NCBI RefSeq assembly: GCF_028640845.1
Contig: NC_080542.1
Span: 150,194,179 to 150,258,178, forward strand
Direction of reading: 5' to 3'
Length of the DNA stretch: 64,000 bases
Source of the DNA: Ahaetulla prasina
Lineage: Eukaryota > Chordata > Lepidosauria > Squamata > Colubridae
The notes under the pieces were generated by a model that was given only the letters and a program-made list of their open reading frames with translations, had not been told where the DNA came from and did no database searches. The position numbers and the translations under genes were made by a program. Every line of letters begins with the position of its first letter. The stretch's first letter is position 1. This document shows, one piece after another, positions 12,465 to 21,947 of the stretch.

Positions 12465-14167
12465 AGTAATAGAGATTGATAATGATAGATAGATGGAGAG
12501 AGGTGATAGATGATAGATATAGATGACAGATGGATAGACAGATGGACAGACATTGAATGCCTGGCACGCTTGTTGTCTTCTGCGGGCTTCATTTGGGGCA
12601 GGGCACCCTGCGGAGTTTGGGGCAAGGTGGAAAGTTGACCCTGCCTCAACCACTCCCAACAAAGGAGCCCACTCCCCTGGACAAGTGCCAGGCTCCCTCC
12701 TCCTTCGCCAGGAACCAGCTCTGAAAGAGACTGTCTGCATCTTTCCCTCGTGAATTGCAAGCACCCCACTTCTTCCTTCACAGGACTTTGGGGTGACCCC
12801 CAAATACATCCAAAGGCGGAAAAAAGAAGCTGTGGACGTGCGCAAAGAGCGAGTGGCCGCTCGGCGGGACTGCCTGCAGAAGAGACGGCTGACCCGCCTC
12901 TCCTCCCGTGAACGGGAGAACATTTTGGATGTAAGCAGATGGCTACCTCCCCAACCCTATTGGAATTCCTTGTTGGAATGTATTTTGTATTGCAACACAA
13001 AATACAGAATTAATCAGCCAGTAGATGGCAGTATTTAGTTAGCATCTATGGTATTACAGATATTAAGTTAGCATCTATAGTTATACAGTTTAGTTAGCAT
13101 CTATAGTTCCTTTGTGTCCTGTTCCCTGTTACTGTACACATTGTTTGATCTGTGGTGCTATATATAAACAGAATGTCTAACACCTCCTGAGCATCTCACT
13201 CCACTCCACTCACTCCTACCCCGGGGCCTCACAGGTCCACTCAGTGCCTGACCTTACCTGCACACACTTCAGAGGGTCGCTGGTTTAGACTTTGGGTCAA
13301 TCAGTGCAATCCATTGGGAGCATCAAGTTGTGGAAGGAGTGGTAAACACCCCTGGATCCTGTTTATACCCTTAAAGCTTACATACCTCTCCCTTATTTTT
13401 TTTTTAAAATTAATGGGTTAGTATGACTTTGGTCCACGATTTCTATCCTGTGGAATTCTTGCTGGTATCTGGGTGGTTTTCTTGCAGATGTTTTCATGAC
13501 CCAACTAAGGAACAGCATCAGTGCTAGAGGGGGCAGGTGTGTGGAGAGGAGGAGGCAGAGGACTGTGGGGTCCTTGGTGTTCTCTGAGCTTGTGGTTTCC
13601 TTGCAGACATTTCATGACCCAACTAGGAAACATAATCACTGCTAGAAGGGAGTAGATTTATGGAGAAGAGGAGGAGGAGGAGGAAAAAGACTGTGGGGTC
13701 CTTGGTGCTCTCTGGTTTTCTTGCAGATATTTCATAACCCAACTAGGGGACATCATCAGTGCTAGAAGGTGGGGAGGGGGATAGGAGGGGGAAGGGAAGG
13801 GGAAGAGGGGAGGGGGAGGGAGGAGGAGGAGGTGTGGATTGTGCATCCTCGATGGTCTCGAAGCTTGATGGTTTCCTGGCAGACATTTCATGACCCAACT
13901 AGGCAACACCATCCTACATGGCTGGACATGAGGGGGGGGGGGGAATATTGGCAACCCACACCGGACCCTCCTCTCTTTGTCCCCACCCCGCAGGGTCTGA
14001 AGAATAACTGGGAGGAACTCAACAAGGACTTCCAGAGCCTCTCCGTGGAGATTACCACCATCCCACAGAGGCTCCGCAAGGAGAAGTTGGAGACGGAGAT
14101 GAAACAGCTGGAACACGACATCAGCGCCCTGGAGAAACATCGGTTCATCTACATTGCTGGTGAATAG
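1733..14167 (+). CDS. ENKUR: Enkurin (five coding exons)
   Basis: Exons are 1733-1833, 2315-2463, 4772-4998, 12784-12930 and 13994-14167 (stop TAG). All introns are GT-AG and the phases join, giving 265 residues against 256 in human enkurin. Exon 1 gives MAEILCPQ and SIYHWLP; exon 2 [11 protein letters not shown] and [14 protein letters not shown]; exon 3 [10 protein letters not shown] and VAKKP; exon 4 DFGVTPKYI; exon 5 [16 protein letters not shown] and [14 protein letters not shown], all enkurin hallmarks. The C-terminal half is the enkurin domain. Enkurin is known as a calmodulin- and TRPC-binding sperm adaptor and as a microtubule inner protein of ciliary doublets. The start is chosen because residues after this ATG align with the human N-terminus. 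Divergence from human is fairly high in places, so a lineage-specific paralogue cannot be excluded. Intron 3 is about 7.8 kb because of nested LINEs; intron 2 holds MITEs. Confidence 0.9.
2530..3389. mobile_element. Non-autonomous hAT element, 860 bp, perfect 8-bp TSD
   Basis: The ends are CAGGGGTGAAAT and ATTTCACCCCTG, forming terminal inverted repeats. The flanks GGGGAAAC (2522-2529 and 3390-3397) are an exact 8-bp target duplication, the hAT signature. Internal parts include T/A-rich hairpins, a (TAAAA)n block near 3068-3098 and TG-rich sequence. A sister copy is at 38743-39609. It lies in enkurin intron 2, 66 bp after exon 2, and has no transposase frame. Confidence 0.88.
3525..3963. mobile_element. 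Diverged hAT-like MITE inside a TTTCATGACCC-type repeat
   Basis: Ends CAGGGTTGAAAT and ATTTCACCACTG are imperfect inverted repeats. Flanks ACTAGAAG and GCTAGAAG match at 7 of 8 bases. Removing the element restores the interrupted interspersed repeat (see 13440-13910). Internal hairpin arms surround GGACGATCAGACAGCACAG. Confidence 0.7.
4190..4285 (-). mobile_element. CR1 3' end fragment
   Basis: Contains AGAGCTGGAAGGGACCT and TCTAGTCCAACCCGCTG followed by a CAAGCAGGAGACC block, the antisense of the CR1 3' end found throughout the window. Confidence 0.65.
4345..4700. mobile_element. MITE of the ACGACCGTCATAA family
   Basis: Degenerate copy of a repeat that recurs at about 18500-18660, 26600-26950, 33670-34190, 35256-35578, 46780-47080 and 49150-49495. 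Shared motifs are GGTCGCAAAAGGGGA, CCGTCA(T/G)AA and GGTTGTTAAG. The better copy at 35256-35578 shows terminal inverted repeats. Confidence 0.5.
5225..5565 (+). repeat. Compound microsatellite: (GATA)n, (GACA)n, (GGAT)n, (GATTA)n
   Basis: GATA runs from about 5270 to 5360, then GA-rich sequence, a GACA block near 5420-5440, a GGAT block near 5458-5490 and ATTAG repeats to 5565. GATA with GACA is the composition of snake Bkm satellite. The ATTAG block directly abuts the LINE 3' end at 5566. Confidence 0.9.
5566..6015. repeat. Long inverted repeat made from two LINE 3' UTRs
   Basis: About 180 bp from 5566 recurs in reverse complement at about 5834-6011 with only a few mismatches; the spacer is about 80 bp. 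Both arms carry the LINE 3' UTR with CCAAGTGTGATTGGACACAC. The inner arm ends in (ATTCT)n at 6007-6031. The simplest reading is that a second 3'-end copy, in opposite orientation, entered the 3' UTR of the LINE that starts near 12205. Confidence 0.85.
6608..9789 (-). mobile_element. 5'-truncated L1 retrotransposon nested in the L2-like LINE
   Basis: On the - strand it enters within the L1 endonuclease ([30 protein letters not shown]) and continues through reverse transcriptase ([26 protein letters not shown]) to the cysteine-rich C-terminus ([16 protein letters not shown]). It ends in a poly-A tail, seen as poly-T at about 6604-6617. The duplication CATTTCTACGGTTTT flanks it at 6593-6607 and 9790-9804. 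The host LINE frame resumes across the insertion (LNTLKTVEM then VVDFRRN). Several frameshifts and stops make this copy inactive. Confidence 0.92.
12214..12550 (+). repeat. (GATA)n, (GGAT)n and (GT)n microsatellites
   Basis: GATA repeats at about 12304-12378, GGAT at about 12379-12425, GT at about 12428-12452, then imperfect GATA-rich sequence. The block abuts the 5' end of the LINE. Confidence 0.9.
13440..13910 (+). repeat. Tandem array of about 120-bp units containing TTTCATGACCCAACTAGG
   Basis: Four related units occur near 13480-13525, 13600-13650, 13720-13770 and 13870-13912. Each has GTGGTTT(C/T)CTTGCAGA, TTTCATGACCCAACTAGG and, in most, CATCAGTGCTAGAAGG, followed by G/A-rich spacers. 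Single or double units occur at 3470-3525, 35150-35190, 40740-40960 and 51930-52000. I do not recognise the family. It lies in enkurin intron 4. Confidence 0.75.
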
Positions 14168-14339
14168 AGGGGGGGGAGTCTGGGCTGAGGAGGAATGGGC
14201 TGCCTCAGAATCACCTCCCATGGTTTCTTCATTCCCCCAGATTGGGAGGGGCTTGACACCTGACAGTCAGCCCCCCCCCCCTTTTGGTGGGTCTGTCACT
14301 TCCCCCAATGGGTTTCCAGTTGCTGTGGTTGGGTTGGGC

Positions 14340-14810
14340 AGCTGCCCAGCGGTGGGTTCTGTGGGCATGGCTTGTTGTGACTGAGTGGGTGTGGCCAAGT
14401 GAATGTCACTCATGGCCATGGCCAGCCAGTCACATGACACCCCGCCACCAAGCCACGCCCACAGAATCCAGTAGGAAAAAATGTGTGTATGAGCACCGGA
14501 AGGGCTCATAGTGAATACGAACTTTTCTCCCTCCATTCACAGCGAAGCTGCTGCCGCCTTTATGGTTCCTCCCCGGCCCTCTCCCTCCTGGGGACCACCT
14601 TAAAGGGACAGGCTGCAGCAGCTCCGCTGTGAATGGAGGGAGAAAAAGCGAGCAGCCAGAAGGGTTAAGCGATGACCAGGTGGGCAGGTGACCAGGTGGG
14701 CGTGGGAGGGGCCAACCAGGGGTGGTTTTTACTGGTTCAGCGAACTGATTCAAATCGTCCCTACCGGTTCTCCCAAGCTAGTCCAAACCGGTCAAATTTC
14801 ACCCCGAAAG
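14340..14810. mobile_element. hAT-like MITE remnants in the enkurin 3' UTR
   Basis: Two pieces: 14340-14480, with CAGCGGTGGGTTCTGTGGGC and CCAAGCCACGCCCACAGAA; and about 14714-14808, with CAGGGGTGGTTTTTACTGG at one end and AAATTTCACCCCG at the other. Between them, 14520-14545 and 14615-14645 form an inverted repeat around AGCGGAGCTGCTG-like sequence. Confidence 0.5.
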
Positions 14811-15037
14811 GGCTCCAATTCCCCACCACCACAGTCAGCCACAATCCTGGGGCGAGAACCCTTCTCCTGGGCCCTTGGGGGGAGAAGCATGAATTTCTGA
14901 GAAGTTGCTACTAGTTTTTAAGATGTGTTTGCTGAAGTTATAAAAAGGTACTTCCTTGAGTTTTGTGAATTTTCCAAAGTTTTACAAAGGTTTTATGAAT
15001 TTGTCAAAGTTGTAAAATGGTTATTTCTGCATTTTTA

Positions 15038-15043
15038 AATAAA
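15038..15043 (+). terminator. Polyadenylation signal AATAAA, probably of enkurin
   Basis: First canonical AATAAA after the enkurin stop (about 870 bases downstream), followed by TG-rich sequence typical of a downstream element. Assignment is inference. Confidence 0.5.
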
Positions 15044-15134
15044 GCGCATTATTGAACCGCTGTTATCTGTGTGTGCGCGTGTGTATGTGTGAGTGAGTGA
15101 GTGTGCATGTATGCATGGGTGTGTTTGTGCTCCA

Positions 15135-15240
15135 ACGCTGCAGGATTTTAAGAAGAGACTGGACAACCATTTGTCTCAAAAGATAGGGGGTCTCCTGCTT
15201 GAGAAGGGGATTGGACTAGAAGACCTCCAAAGTCCCTTGC
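15135..15240 (+). mobile_element. CR1 3' end fragment
   Basis: Reads as the CR1 C-terminus (DFKKRLDNHLSQK) followed by GGATTGGACTAGAAGACCTC, the usual CR1 3' end. Confidence 0.75.
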
Positions 15241-15244
15241 AGCA

Positions 15245-15276
15245 GCAACTACTACTATTACTACTACTACTACTAC

Positions 15277-15308
<32 letters not shown>

Positions 15309-15715
15309 CTTCTTCTTCTTCTTCTTCTTCTTCTTCTTCTTCTTCTTCCTCCTCCTCCTCCTCCTCCTCCTCCTCCCCCCTTCTCCTTCTCCTTCTTCCC
15401 TCTTATTTCCCTTCCCCTTCTCCTTCTATTCCGTTCTTCTTCCCTCTGCCCTCTTCCTTCCTTCCACTCCTGTTCTCCTTCTCTCCTTTTTCTTCTCAGA
15501 AAAGACAACAGAGTCTCTGAAAATGGCCTGTCTCCAGCTGCAGGAGAGGTTCCTGGGCTACAGAAACCCAGTGGCCCACTAGAGGGTAGCAAGGAGTGAG
15601 TTTGGTTGAGTTTGGTTGAGTTGGTCAACTATAGAAATCCAATGAATTGAATTAGTTGAGTTGGATTGTGTTGAGTTGAATTGAATTGAATTGAAGACTT
15701 GAGTTCAGTTGGGTT
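15245..15715 (+). repeat. (ACT)n, (CTT)n, (CCT)n tract, then TTGAG-type repeats
   Basis: A polypyrimidine run of TTC and TCC triplets covers about 15280-15490. A second degenerate repeat of GAGTTGG / GAATTGA covers about 15595-15715. Long frames here are products of triplet repeats. Confidence 0.9.
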
Positions 15716-15869
15716 GGGCTGAATTCTGAATGTCCGAGTTAGACATACAGGTCAAGGTAGGCTTGAGGATAGTGCTGGAGATGCAGTGCAACGAGGTCAG
15801 TAGGACATAAGCCAGCCCTCCACCCACCCTGGTTACCCCAACGGCAAACCTGTGAGGTAGGTTTGGACT

Positions 15870-16372
15870 GAGAGAGAGAGAGATGGAGAGAGAGAAAAAG
15901 AGATGGAGAGAGATGGAAAAAGATAGAGATGGAGAGAGAAATGGAGAGACAGAGATGGAAAGAGTTGGAAAAAGAGGGAGAGAGAGAGATGGAGAGAAAG
16001 AAATGGGAAAAGATGGAGAGAGAGATGGAAAGAACTAGAGACAGGGGGACAGAGGGAGGGAGAGAGAGATGGAAAGAGGTAGAGAAATGAAGACAGATGG
16101 AGAAAAAGAGATGGAGAGAGATGGAAAATGATAGAGATGGAGAGAACTAGAGATGGAGAGAAATTGAAAGAGTTGGAAAAAGATGGAGATAGAGAGATGG
16201 AGAAAAAGAGATGGAAAAAGATGGAGAGAGAGATGGAAAGAACTAGAGAGATGAAGAGAGACTGAGGGAGAGAGATGGAGAGAGAGATGGAGACAAAGAG
16301 ATGGAAAAAGGTGGAAAGGGAGATGGAGAGAAAGAGAGAGAAATGCAGAGAGAGAGAGAGAGAGAGAGAGAG
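15870..16372 (+). repeat. Purine-rich GA/GATGGA tract
   Basis: Roughly 500 bases of AGAGAGATGGA-type repeats ending in a pure (GA)n run near 16337-16370. Its neighbour on the left (15716-15870) is unremarkable unique sequence. The serine/leucine-rich frames on the - strand are repeat artefacts. Confidence 0.9.
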
Positions 16373-16557
16373 GCCTATCAGTAATGGGGGTGTAAGAAAA
16401 CAGTGCTCCCTGGTGCAATCCAGCACAGCCCCCCCCCCCTCCATGTCTCTCAACAGAGCCAGGGAAGACCCTCACCTCCGCCCCATCAGAACCAGACTTA
16501 TCCTCCCCACCCCTCCTATCCCTCGCCGTCAAGGAGATAAACTTTCTTTAAACTTAG

Positions 16558-16563
16558 ATTTTA
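16558..16563 (-). terminator. Polyadenylation signal (AATAAA on - strand) for the first SUCLA2 retrogene
   Basis: TTTATT on the + strand, about 200 bases beyond the stop codon of the - strand SUCLA2-like gene, the only such hexamer close by. Confidence 0.65.
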
Positions 16564-16762
16564 TTAGCCGGCAACATATTTTCACCTTCCAGTTTCTCTG
16601 ACAAGAATTCGCAAACAAGGGCAACCACGGGATATTTGCATAGTGGCCATGTTGAAATTGAGCAGCATATGGAGGCAAACCTAAGCTGCCCCCCAGCCCA
16701 AAATAGGACAGAGGAAGGGGGAGGGAGCTGTGCTCGGGAACAGGCTCTCTGCGGCGGCTGTC

Positions 16763-18151
16763 TCAGGAGGGCAAGTGAAACTTCACATCAATGTCCACCT
16801 CTTTCGCCAACCTCATGATCTCGGCAAGCGTGACAGCCATCATGGCTGCCCGGTCCAGATCATCGCAAGCCAGGATCTTCAAGCCACTCTCGGCAATCAG
16901 GACTTTGGCGTCGGCCACCCGGGTCCCTTGCAAACGCACCACGATAGGGATCTTCAGGTCCAGGTCCTCAACTGACATGATGATCCCATGTGCGATGACG
17001 TCGCAGCGCATGAGCCCACCGAAGATGTTGACCAGAATCGCCTGGACCTTCTCATCAGAGGTGATCAGCTTGAAGGCCTCGGTGACTTGCTCCACTGTGG
17101 CCCCTCCACCCACACTGAGGTAGTTGGCCGGCGCGCCACCATGCAGCTTGATGATGTCCATGGTGGCCATGGCCAAGCCTGCCCCGTTGACCAGACAACC
17201 AATGTTTCCGTCCAATGCGATGTAGTTCAGATCTGCATTGGCTGCCTCTCTCTCCTTCTCATCCATTTGGGTCCAGTCCTGCAGCTCGAAGACCTTCTGC
17301 TGACGGAAGGCCGAGTTGCTGTCAAAAATGACCTTGGCGTCCATGCACATCACTCTCCCAGTGGAGTCCTCCACCAGCGGGTTGATCTCCACCATAACCG
17401 CGTCATAGTTGATGAAGAAGTTGTACAGCTTGACCATGGTGTCTGCCGCCTCTTCCGCCAGATGCGAAGGGAAGCCCATCTTCTTGGCTAATGGAACGGC
17501 CTGACTCATGCAGAGGCCCGTCACAATGTCTACCGGCTCCTTCAGGATGGACGCCGGCTTCTCGGCTGCCACATCTTCGATTTGGAGGCCACCCTGAGAG
17601 CTGGCGATGATGACCGGTCCCTGGAAGTTCCTCTCCATGGTGATGGCAAAGTAGTACTCCTTCCGCAGGTAGCGTCGTTCGCAGATGAAAACCTGGTTGC
17701 AGATCCGTCCTTTTTCGCCCGTCTGCTTGGTGAAGAGCTTCTTGCCGATCATCTGGGTGGCCACCTCTTTGGCCTCCTCTGGAGAACACACAATCTGCAC
17801 TCCCCCTTTCAGGCCTCCTTCGAAGACTCCCTTTTCCCGTCCCCCAGCGACCACTTGGGCCTTCACCACCAAGTCGTTGGTGCCAATCTTCCTTGCCACT
17901 TTATGAGCTTCTTCTGGTGTCCTCGCCACCAAACCATATGGAACAGAAACGCCAGCCTCCTTCAACAGCTTCATGCTCAGGTATTCATGGATGGATAGGT
18001 GCCGAAGACGTTGACGTTGTAGTTGCCGGGTGGGAGACGTCGTAGAAAATTGGCAGCTGGCCCTGAACCCCGAGGCCCCGGTGCCCTGGCCTGTCCAGAA
18101 GACCTTGGTCCATATCAGTTGGGCTGCTCTGACTGCCTGTGTCCAGAACAT
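16763..18151 (-). CDS. SUCLA2-like retrogene 1 (succinyl-CoA ligase beta subunit)
   Basis: An intact single-exon frame of 462 residues that matches SUCLA2, normally a gene of about eleven exons, so this is a retrocopy. SUCLA2 pairs with SUCLG1 in the mitochondrial matrix to convert succinyl-CoA and ADP to succinate and ATP. Residues 1-50 are rich in R, Q, S and T without acidic residues, as in a mitochondrial leader. The mature protein starts near LSIHEYLS (52). The ATP-grasp region is at about 55-270, with Mg-binding EINPL (255-259) and the DAK motif (271). The ligase domain holds [11 protein letters not shown] (315-325), GGGATV and [10 protein letters not shown]. Oddity: the nucleotide loop reads AGGREKG (E106) where SUCLA2 has AGGRGKG. 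Its partner copy lies divergently 4.5 kb away. An open frame of this length in a retrocopy implies selection. A function other than ATP-linked ligase is possible given E106. Confidence 0.92.
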   Translation of the reverse strand: MFWTQAVRAAQLIWTKVFWTGQGTGASGFRASCQFSTTSPTRQLQRQRLRHLSIHEYLSMKLLKEAGVSVPYGLVARTPEEAHKVARKIGTNDLVVKAQVVAGGREKGVFEGGLKGGVQIVCSPEEAKEVATQMIGKKLFTKQTGEKGRICNQVFICERRYLRKEYYFAITMERNFQGPVIIASSQGGLQIEDVAAEKPASILKEPVDIVTGLCMSQAVPLAKKMGFPSHLAEEAADTMVKLYNFFINYDAVMVEINPLVEDSTGRVMCMDAKVIFDSNSAFRQQKVFELQDWTQMDEKEREAANADLNYIALDGNIGCLVNGAGLAMATMDIIKLHGGAPANYLSVGGGATVEQVTEAFKLITSDEKVQAILVNIFGGLMRCDVIAHGIIMSVEDLDLKIPIVVRLQGTRVADAKVLIAESGLKILACDDLDRAAMMAVTLAEIMRLAKEVDIDVKFHLPS

Positions 18152-18277
18152 TGGAGATGGCTAGATGCCTTCAGCCAAGTTGAGCCTTCAGGATCTCCTC
18201 CAACAGAGGAGACCTTCCAACTGTCTGTTATAGTTTGGAAGAAAAAAAAACAGCCCGCTGCTTCCTGCTGGTTTCTC

Positions 18278-18308
18278 ATTGGCTGAAGCCGGAGGTTCTG
18301 TGACGTCA
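18278..18308 (-). promoter_or_regulatory. CCAAT box and full CRE palindrome upstream of SUCLA2-like retrogene 1
   Basis: ATTGG at 18278-18282 (CCAAT on the gene strand) and the perfect TGACGTCA palindrome at 18301-18308 lie about 130-157 bases upstream of the ATG. CREB/CREM-family factors bind this palindrome. Promoter use is inference. Confidence 0.55.
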
Positions 18309-18359
18309 CTTGCCTCTGCCCCGCCTCCTTAATGCCCCGCAGGGAAAACCCCAAGATGG

Positions 18360-18660
18360 AGGACTTACTTTCTCTGCTGCTGACCCTCCTGAAAAGCTCC
18401 CAAGAAACAGATGCCGATTTCCACCTGAAATTAGTTGTCTATTCTGTCGCTTTTGGTACCAGAAAATTAGTAGGCAGTTCTCAATTTACAACAGCTCATT
18501 TAGTAACCATTCGAAGTTACGACAGCAGTTCATCGCAGCTGCGAAATGAGTCCCACGTTTGTTAAGTGACTGCGGCTTCCCCGAAGGTCGCAAAAGGGGA
18601 TCGCCCGACCCTGGCGCCACGTAAACCGTCATAAATACAAATCAGTTGCTGAGCTTCTGA
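18360..18660. mobile_element. MITE of the ACGACCGTCATAA family
   Basis: Contains ACAGCTCATTTAGTAACCATTCG, GGTCGCAAAAGGGGATCG and ACCGTCATAAATACAAATCAG in parts, as in the copies listed at 4345-4700. Confidence 0.5.
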
Positions 18661-18661
18661 A

Positions 18662-19612
18662 TTTTATTTATTTATTTATTTATTAATCATATTTATATCC
18701 CGCCCTTCTCCCGAAGGACTCAGGGCGGTTAACAGCCAATTTAAAAAACACGTTATTATACAAGTTAAAAAACAGGATAAAATTAATATAACTTATGGCC
18801 AAATTTTCCTAAAAACTAAATAATAACAATCTAAAACCCCATTAAAACAGCATTTTTTAGGCTAGCCCTGCTCGATGGAATAAAAGAGTCTTCGGCTCGC
18901 GGCGGAAGGTCCGGAGGTCGGGGAGTTTGCGAAGCCCCGGAGGCAACTCATTCCAGAGGGCAGGAGCCCCCACAGAGAAGGCCCTCCCCCTGGAGGTCAC
19001 CAGCCAACATTGTCTAACCGATGGTACCCCGAGGAGGCCCTCCCTGTGAGAGCGCACAGGTTGATGGGAGGCTGTTGGTGGCAGTAGGCGGTCCCGTAAA
19101 TAGCCCAGTCCTAAGCCATGGAGCGCTTTAAAGATGGTAACCAGCACCTTGAATTGCACCCGAAAGACCACCGGAAGCCAGTGCAAGCCGCGCAGGAGAG
19201 ATGTCACATGGGAGCCACGAGGGGCTCCCTCTATCACCCACGCGGCCACATTCTGGACCAGTTGGAGCTTCCGGGTGCTCTTCAAGGGGAGCCCTATGTA
19301 GAGAGTATTGCAGTAGTCCAGGTGGGATGTAACGAGGGCATGGGTGACTGTGCAAAGGGAAACTCGGTCTAGAAAGGGACGCAATTGGCGAATCAGGCAA
19401 AGCTGATAAAAAGCCCCCCTGGCGACGGCCGTCAAATGATCTTCTAGAGACAGCCGTGCATCCAGGAGGACGCCTAAATTGCGAACCCTCTCCGTGGGGG
19501 CCAACGACTCGCCCCCAACAGTCAGCAATGGAGTCAGCTGACTGTACTGAATTATGACCACATGACTGCGGGGATGCGGCAACAGTCACAAGTGTAGAAA
19601 ACCGTCATCGGT
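18662..19612 (-). mobile_element. CR1-type LINE, 3' portion
   Basis: On the - strand it reads the C-terminal reverse transcriptase region (RNLGVLLDARLSLEDHLTAV, ALVTSHLDYCNTLY, LHWLPV, GAPALWNELPPGLR) and ends in the 3' UTR with CCGCCCTTCTCCCGAAGGAC and an ATTT-rich tail at 18662-18684. It is 5'-truncated. Confidence 0.88.
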
Positions 19613-19662
19613 CACTTTCTTTGGTGCCATTGGTCACTAAGAGAACTGTTGTATGTCAAGGA

Positions 19663-20050
19663 CTGTCTATCTATCTATCTCTTTATCTATCATCTACTTA
19701 GCTACCTACCTACTGACCTACATACATACATATCTTCAGTAATTTATCATCTGTCATATAATATTCTCCTAAGCACCAGAAGGCAGGACGGATGGAAACT
19801 AACCGAGGAGAGAAGAAATCTGGAATGAAGGAGAAACTTCCTAACAGGGAGGACAATTAACCAGTGGAACTGTGGGGAAGAGTTGTATTGTTTTTACGAA
19901 ATTGTAAGAAGACATGTTGGCCTGTGAACAAAGTACATTGTATATGTTTCTAATCTCATGAGCTGGGCTGAAGCCTGAGAATTGTACATAGGAGCTAGGA
20001 TTAGAGGCCTCAGCTGTGCTAGAAACCATCCATAACCAGAATTTACTGAT
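19663..20050. repeat. (CTAT)n microsatellite and CR1 3' fragment
   Basis: CTAT repeats occupy about 19663-19700. A CR1 C-terminal fragment (AGGCAGGACGGATGGAAACT) follows at about 19765-19870. 19870-20190 holds nothing I can assign. Confidence 0.7.
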
Positions 20051-20194
20051 ATAATTGTTACTCTAAAGACAACCCTTAGGAACTAGACCCATAAAAGGAA
20101 ATTTGTAAATATGGGCAGGGGGAGATAGAATTAGAGTAGTGGGAGAGGTAATCAGGGATGGAGATAATGTATTCATTTTAGACACTTTGCACAA

Positions 20195-21300
20195 GTTTAC
20201 AGATTAACAGAGTTGGAAGGGACCTTATAGGTCATCTAGTCCAACCCCCCAACCTCCCCCACCCCCGCTCAAACAGGAGATTCTACACCATTTCTGACAA
20301 ATGGCAGTCCAATCTCTTCTTGAAAGTCTCAAGTGATGAATCTTCCACAACTTACAAAGGCAATTTCTATTCCATGGGTTGATTGTTCTCATTGTCAGAA
20401 AGTTCCTCCTCATTTTTAGGTTGAATCTCTCCTTGGTCAGTTTCCAGCCATTATTCCTTGTCTGGCCTTCGGGTGCTTTGGAAAACAGCCTGGCCCCCTC
20501 CTCTCTGTGGCAGCCCCTCAAGTATCAGAAGATGGCTATCCTGTCTCCCCTGGTCTTTCTCTTCACTAGACTGGCCATGCCCAGTTCCTGCAACCGTTCT
20601 TCATATGTTTGAGCCACCAGTCCCTTAATCCTCTTGGTTGCTCTTCTCTGTGCTTTTTCTAGTCTCAACATCTTTTTGTATAATGTGGTGACCAAAACTG
20701 GACATAGTACTCTAGGTTTGATCTTATTAGGGCTTTATAGAGTGGTATTAGTATCTCACTTGATCGTGATTGTATCCCTCTGTTAATGCAATTTAAGATT
20801 GCATTGGCTTTTTTGGCTGCCTCTGCACACTGCTGGCTCATATTTAGCTGGTTGTCCACTAAGCCTCCAAGATCCCTCTCACAGTTACTACTATTGAGCC
20901 TGGTTTCTCCCAATCTATATTTGTACTTTTGGTATTTCTTACTAAGTGTAAGACTTTACTTTTCTCTGCATTGAATTTCATTTTGTTAGATTCAAGTCTC
21001 TCAAGATCCATCTGGAACTTGAGTTTATCTTCTAGAGTATTGGCTATTCCTGCCAGCTTAGTATCATCTGCAAATTTGGTGAGTTCCTCTTTTATTCCCT
21101 CATCTAAGTCGTTTATGAAGATATTGAAGAGTCCTGGGCCTAAGAACCTTGTGGTACCCAACTGCTTACTTCCCTCCATGTAGACTTAGACCCATTAAGG
21201 ACTACTTGTTGAGTACGGTTTGTCAGCCAGTTGTGAATCCATCTGGCGGTGAAGCTGTCTATCCTACTTTTTTCTAGCTTACCAAGAAGTTGGTTGTGAC
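20195..21300 (-). mobile_element. CR1 LINE, 3' half with stops
   Basis: On the - strand it shows the reverse transcriptase end ([24 protein letters not shown]), then LNSSNCERDLGGLVDNQL, and the 3' end with CTAGTCCAACCCCCC at about 20240. Frameshifts and stops mark it as dead. Confidence 0.88.
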
Positions 21301-21714
21301 ATCATTGTTACTAAGCCAATGAAGAAGAGGCGGGAGGCAAATTTGTAACGATAGTAGGGAATTTAAGGCAAATGTAGTGACGATTTAGGGTGTGTCCACT
21401 GTCCATGCGTGTGTGTAGTCCACCCGCTTTGAAAAGTGAAAACTAAGATGACTGTTGCTTTCTTCTTGGAAGTTTTGGCTGGTGATTGTTTATTTCCAAA
21501 CTAGACAACAAATCCCGCACACCAGAAGTGGTGAGTGTTCCATCACGGGAGGCTTTTCAGAAGAGGCTGTTTTTGAAATGGTGTATAGCAGTAGTGGTTA
21601 ACCTTTTTTCCCTCGGGTGCCAAAAGTGCGCCCACACCCATAATGCAATACCCCTCCCACACACCCCGCCCCCCGTACATGCGCGCGAGACCCCCACGCG
21701 CACACGGACACAAC

Positions 21715-21947
21715 CGGAGGTGGGTTTCAGCAGGTTCTGACCAGTTCTGGAGAACCGGTAGCAGAAATTTTGAGTAGTTCAGAGAACTGGTAGTAAAAAT
21801 TCTGACTGGCCCCTCCCCCATCTCTTCTCTGCCTCCCGAATCCCAGCTAATCAGGAGGGAATGGGGATTTTGCAGTAACCTTCCCATGCCACGCCCACCA
21901 AGCCACACCCACAGAACCGGTAGTAAAAAATTTGAAACCCACCCCTG
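21715..21947. mobile_element. hAT-like MITE with perfect 8-bp TSD
   Basis: Terminal inverted repeats are CGGAGGTGGGTTTCAGCAGG and the complement-like GAAACCCACCCCTG. The flank GACACAAC is duplicated exactly at 21707-21714 and 21948-21955. Confidence 0.8.

Noticed and set aside
10626..12923. 765-residue - strand frame starting [10 protein letters not shown]
   Set aside because: Only the part from about 12205 downwards is LINE coding; the upstream part reads through enkurin exon 4 antisense and the GATA microsatellite.
15176..15628. Arg/Gly-rich and poly-Leu/poly-Pro frames
   Set aside because: Produced by CTT/CCT triplet repeats; no codon diversity or homology.
16988..17998. + strand frames of 167 and 138 residues
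   Set aside because: Antisense shadows of SUCLA2-like retrogene 1.
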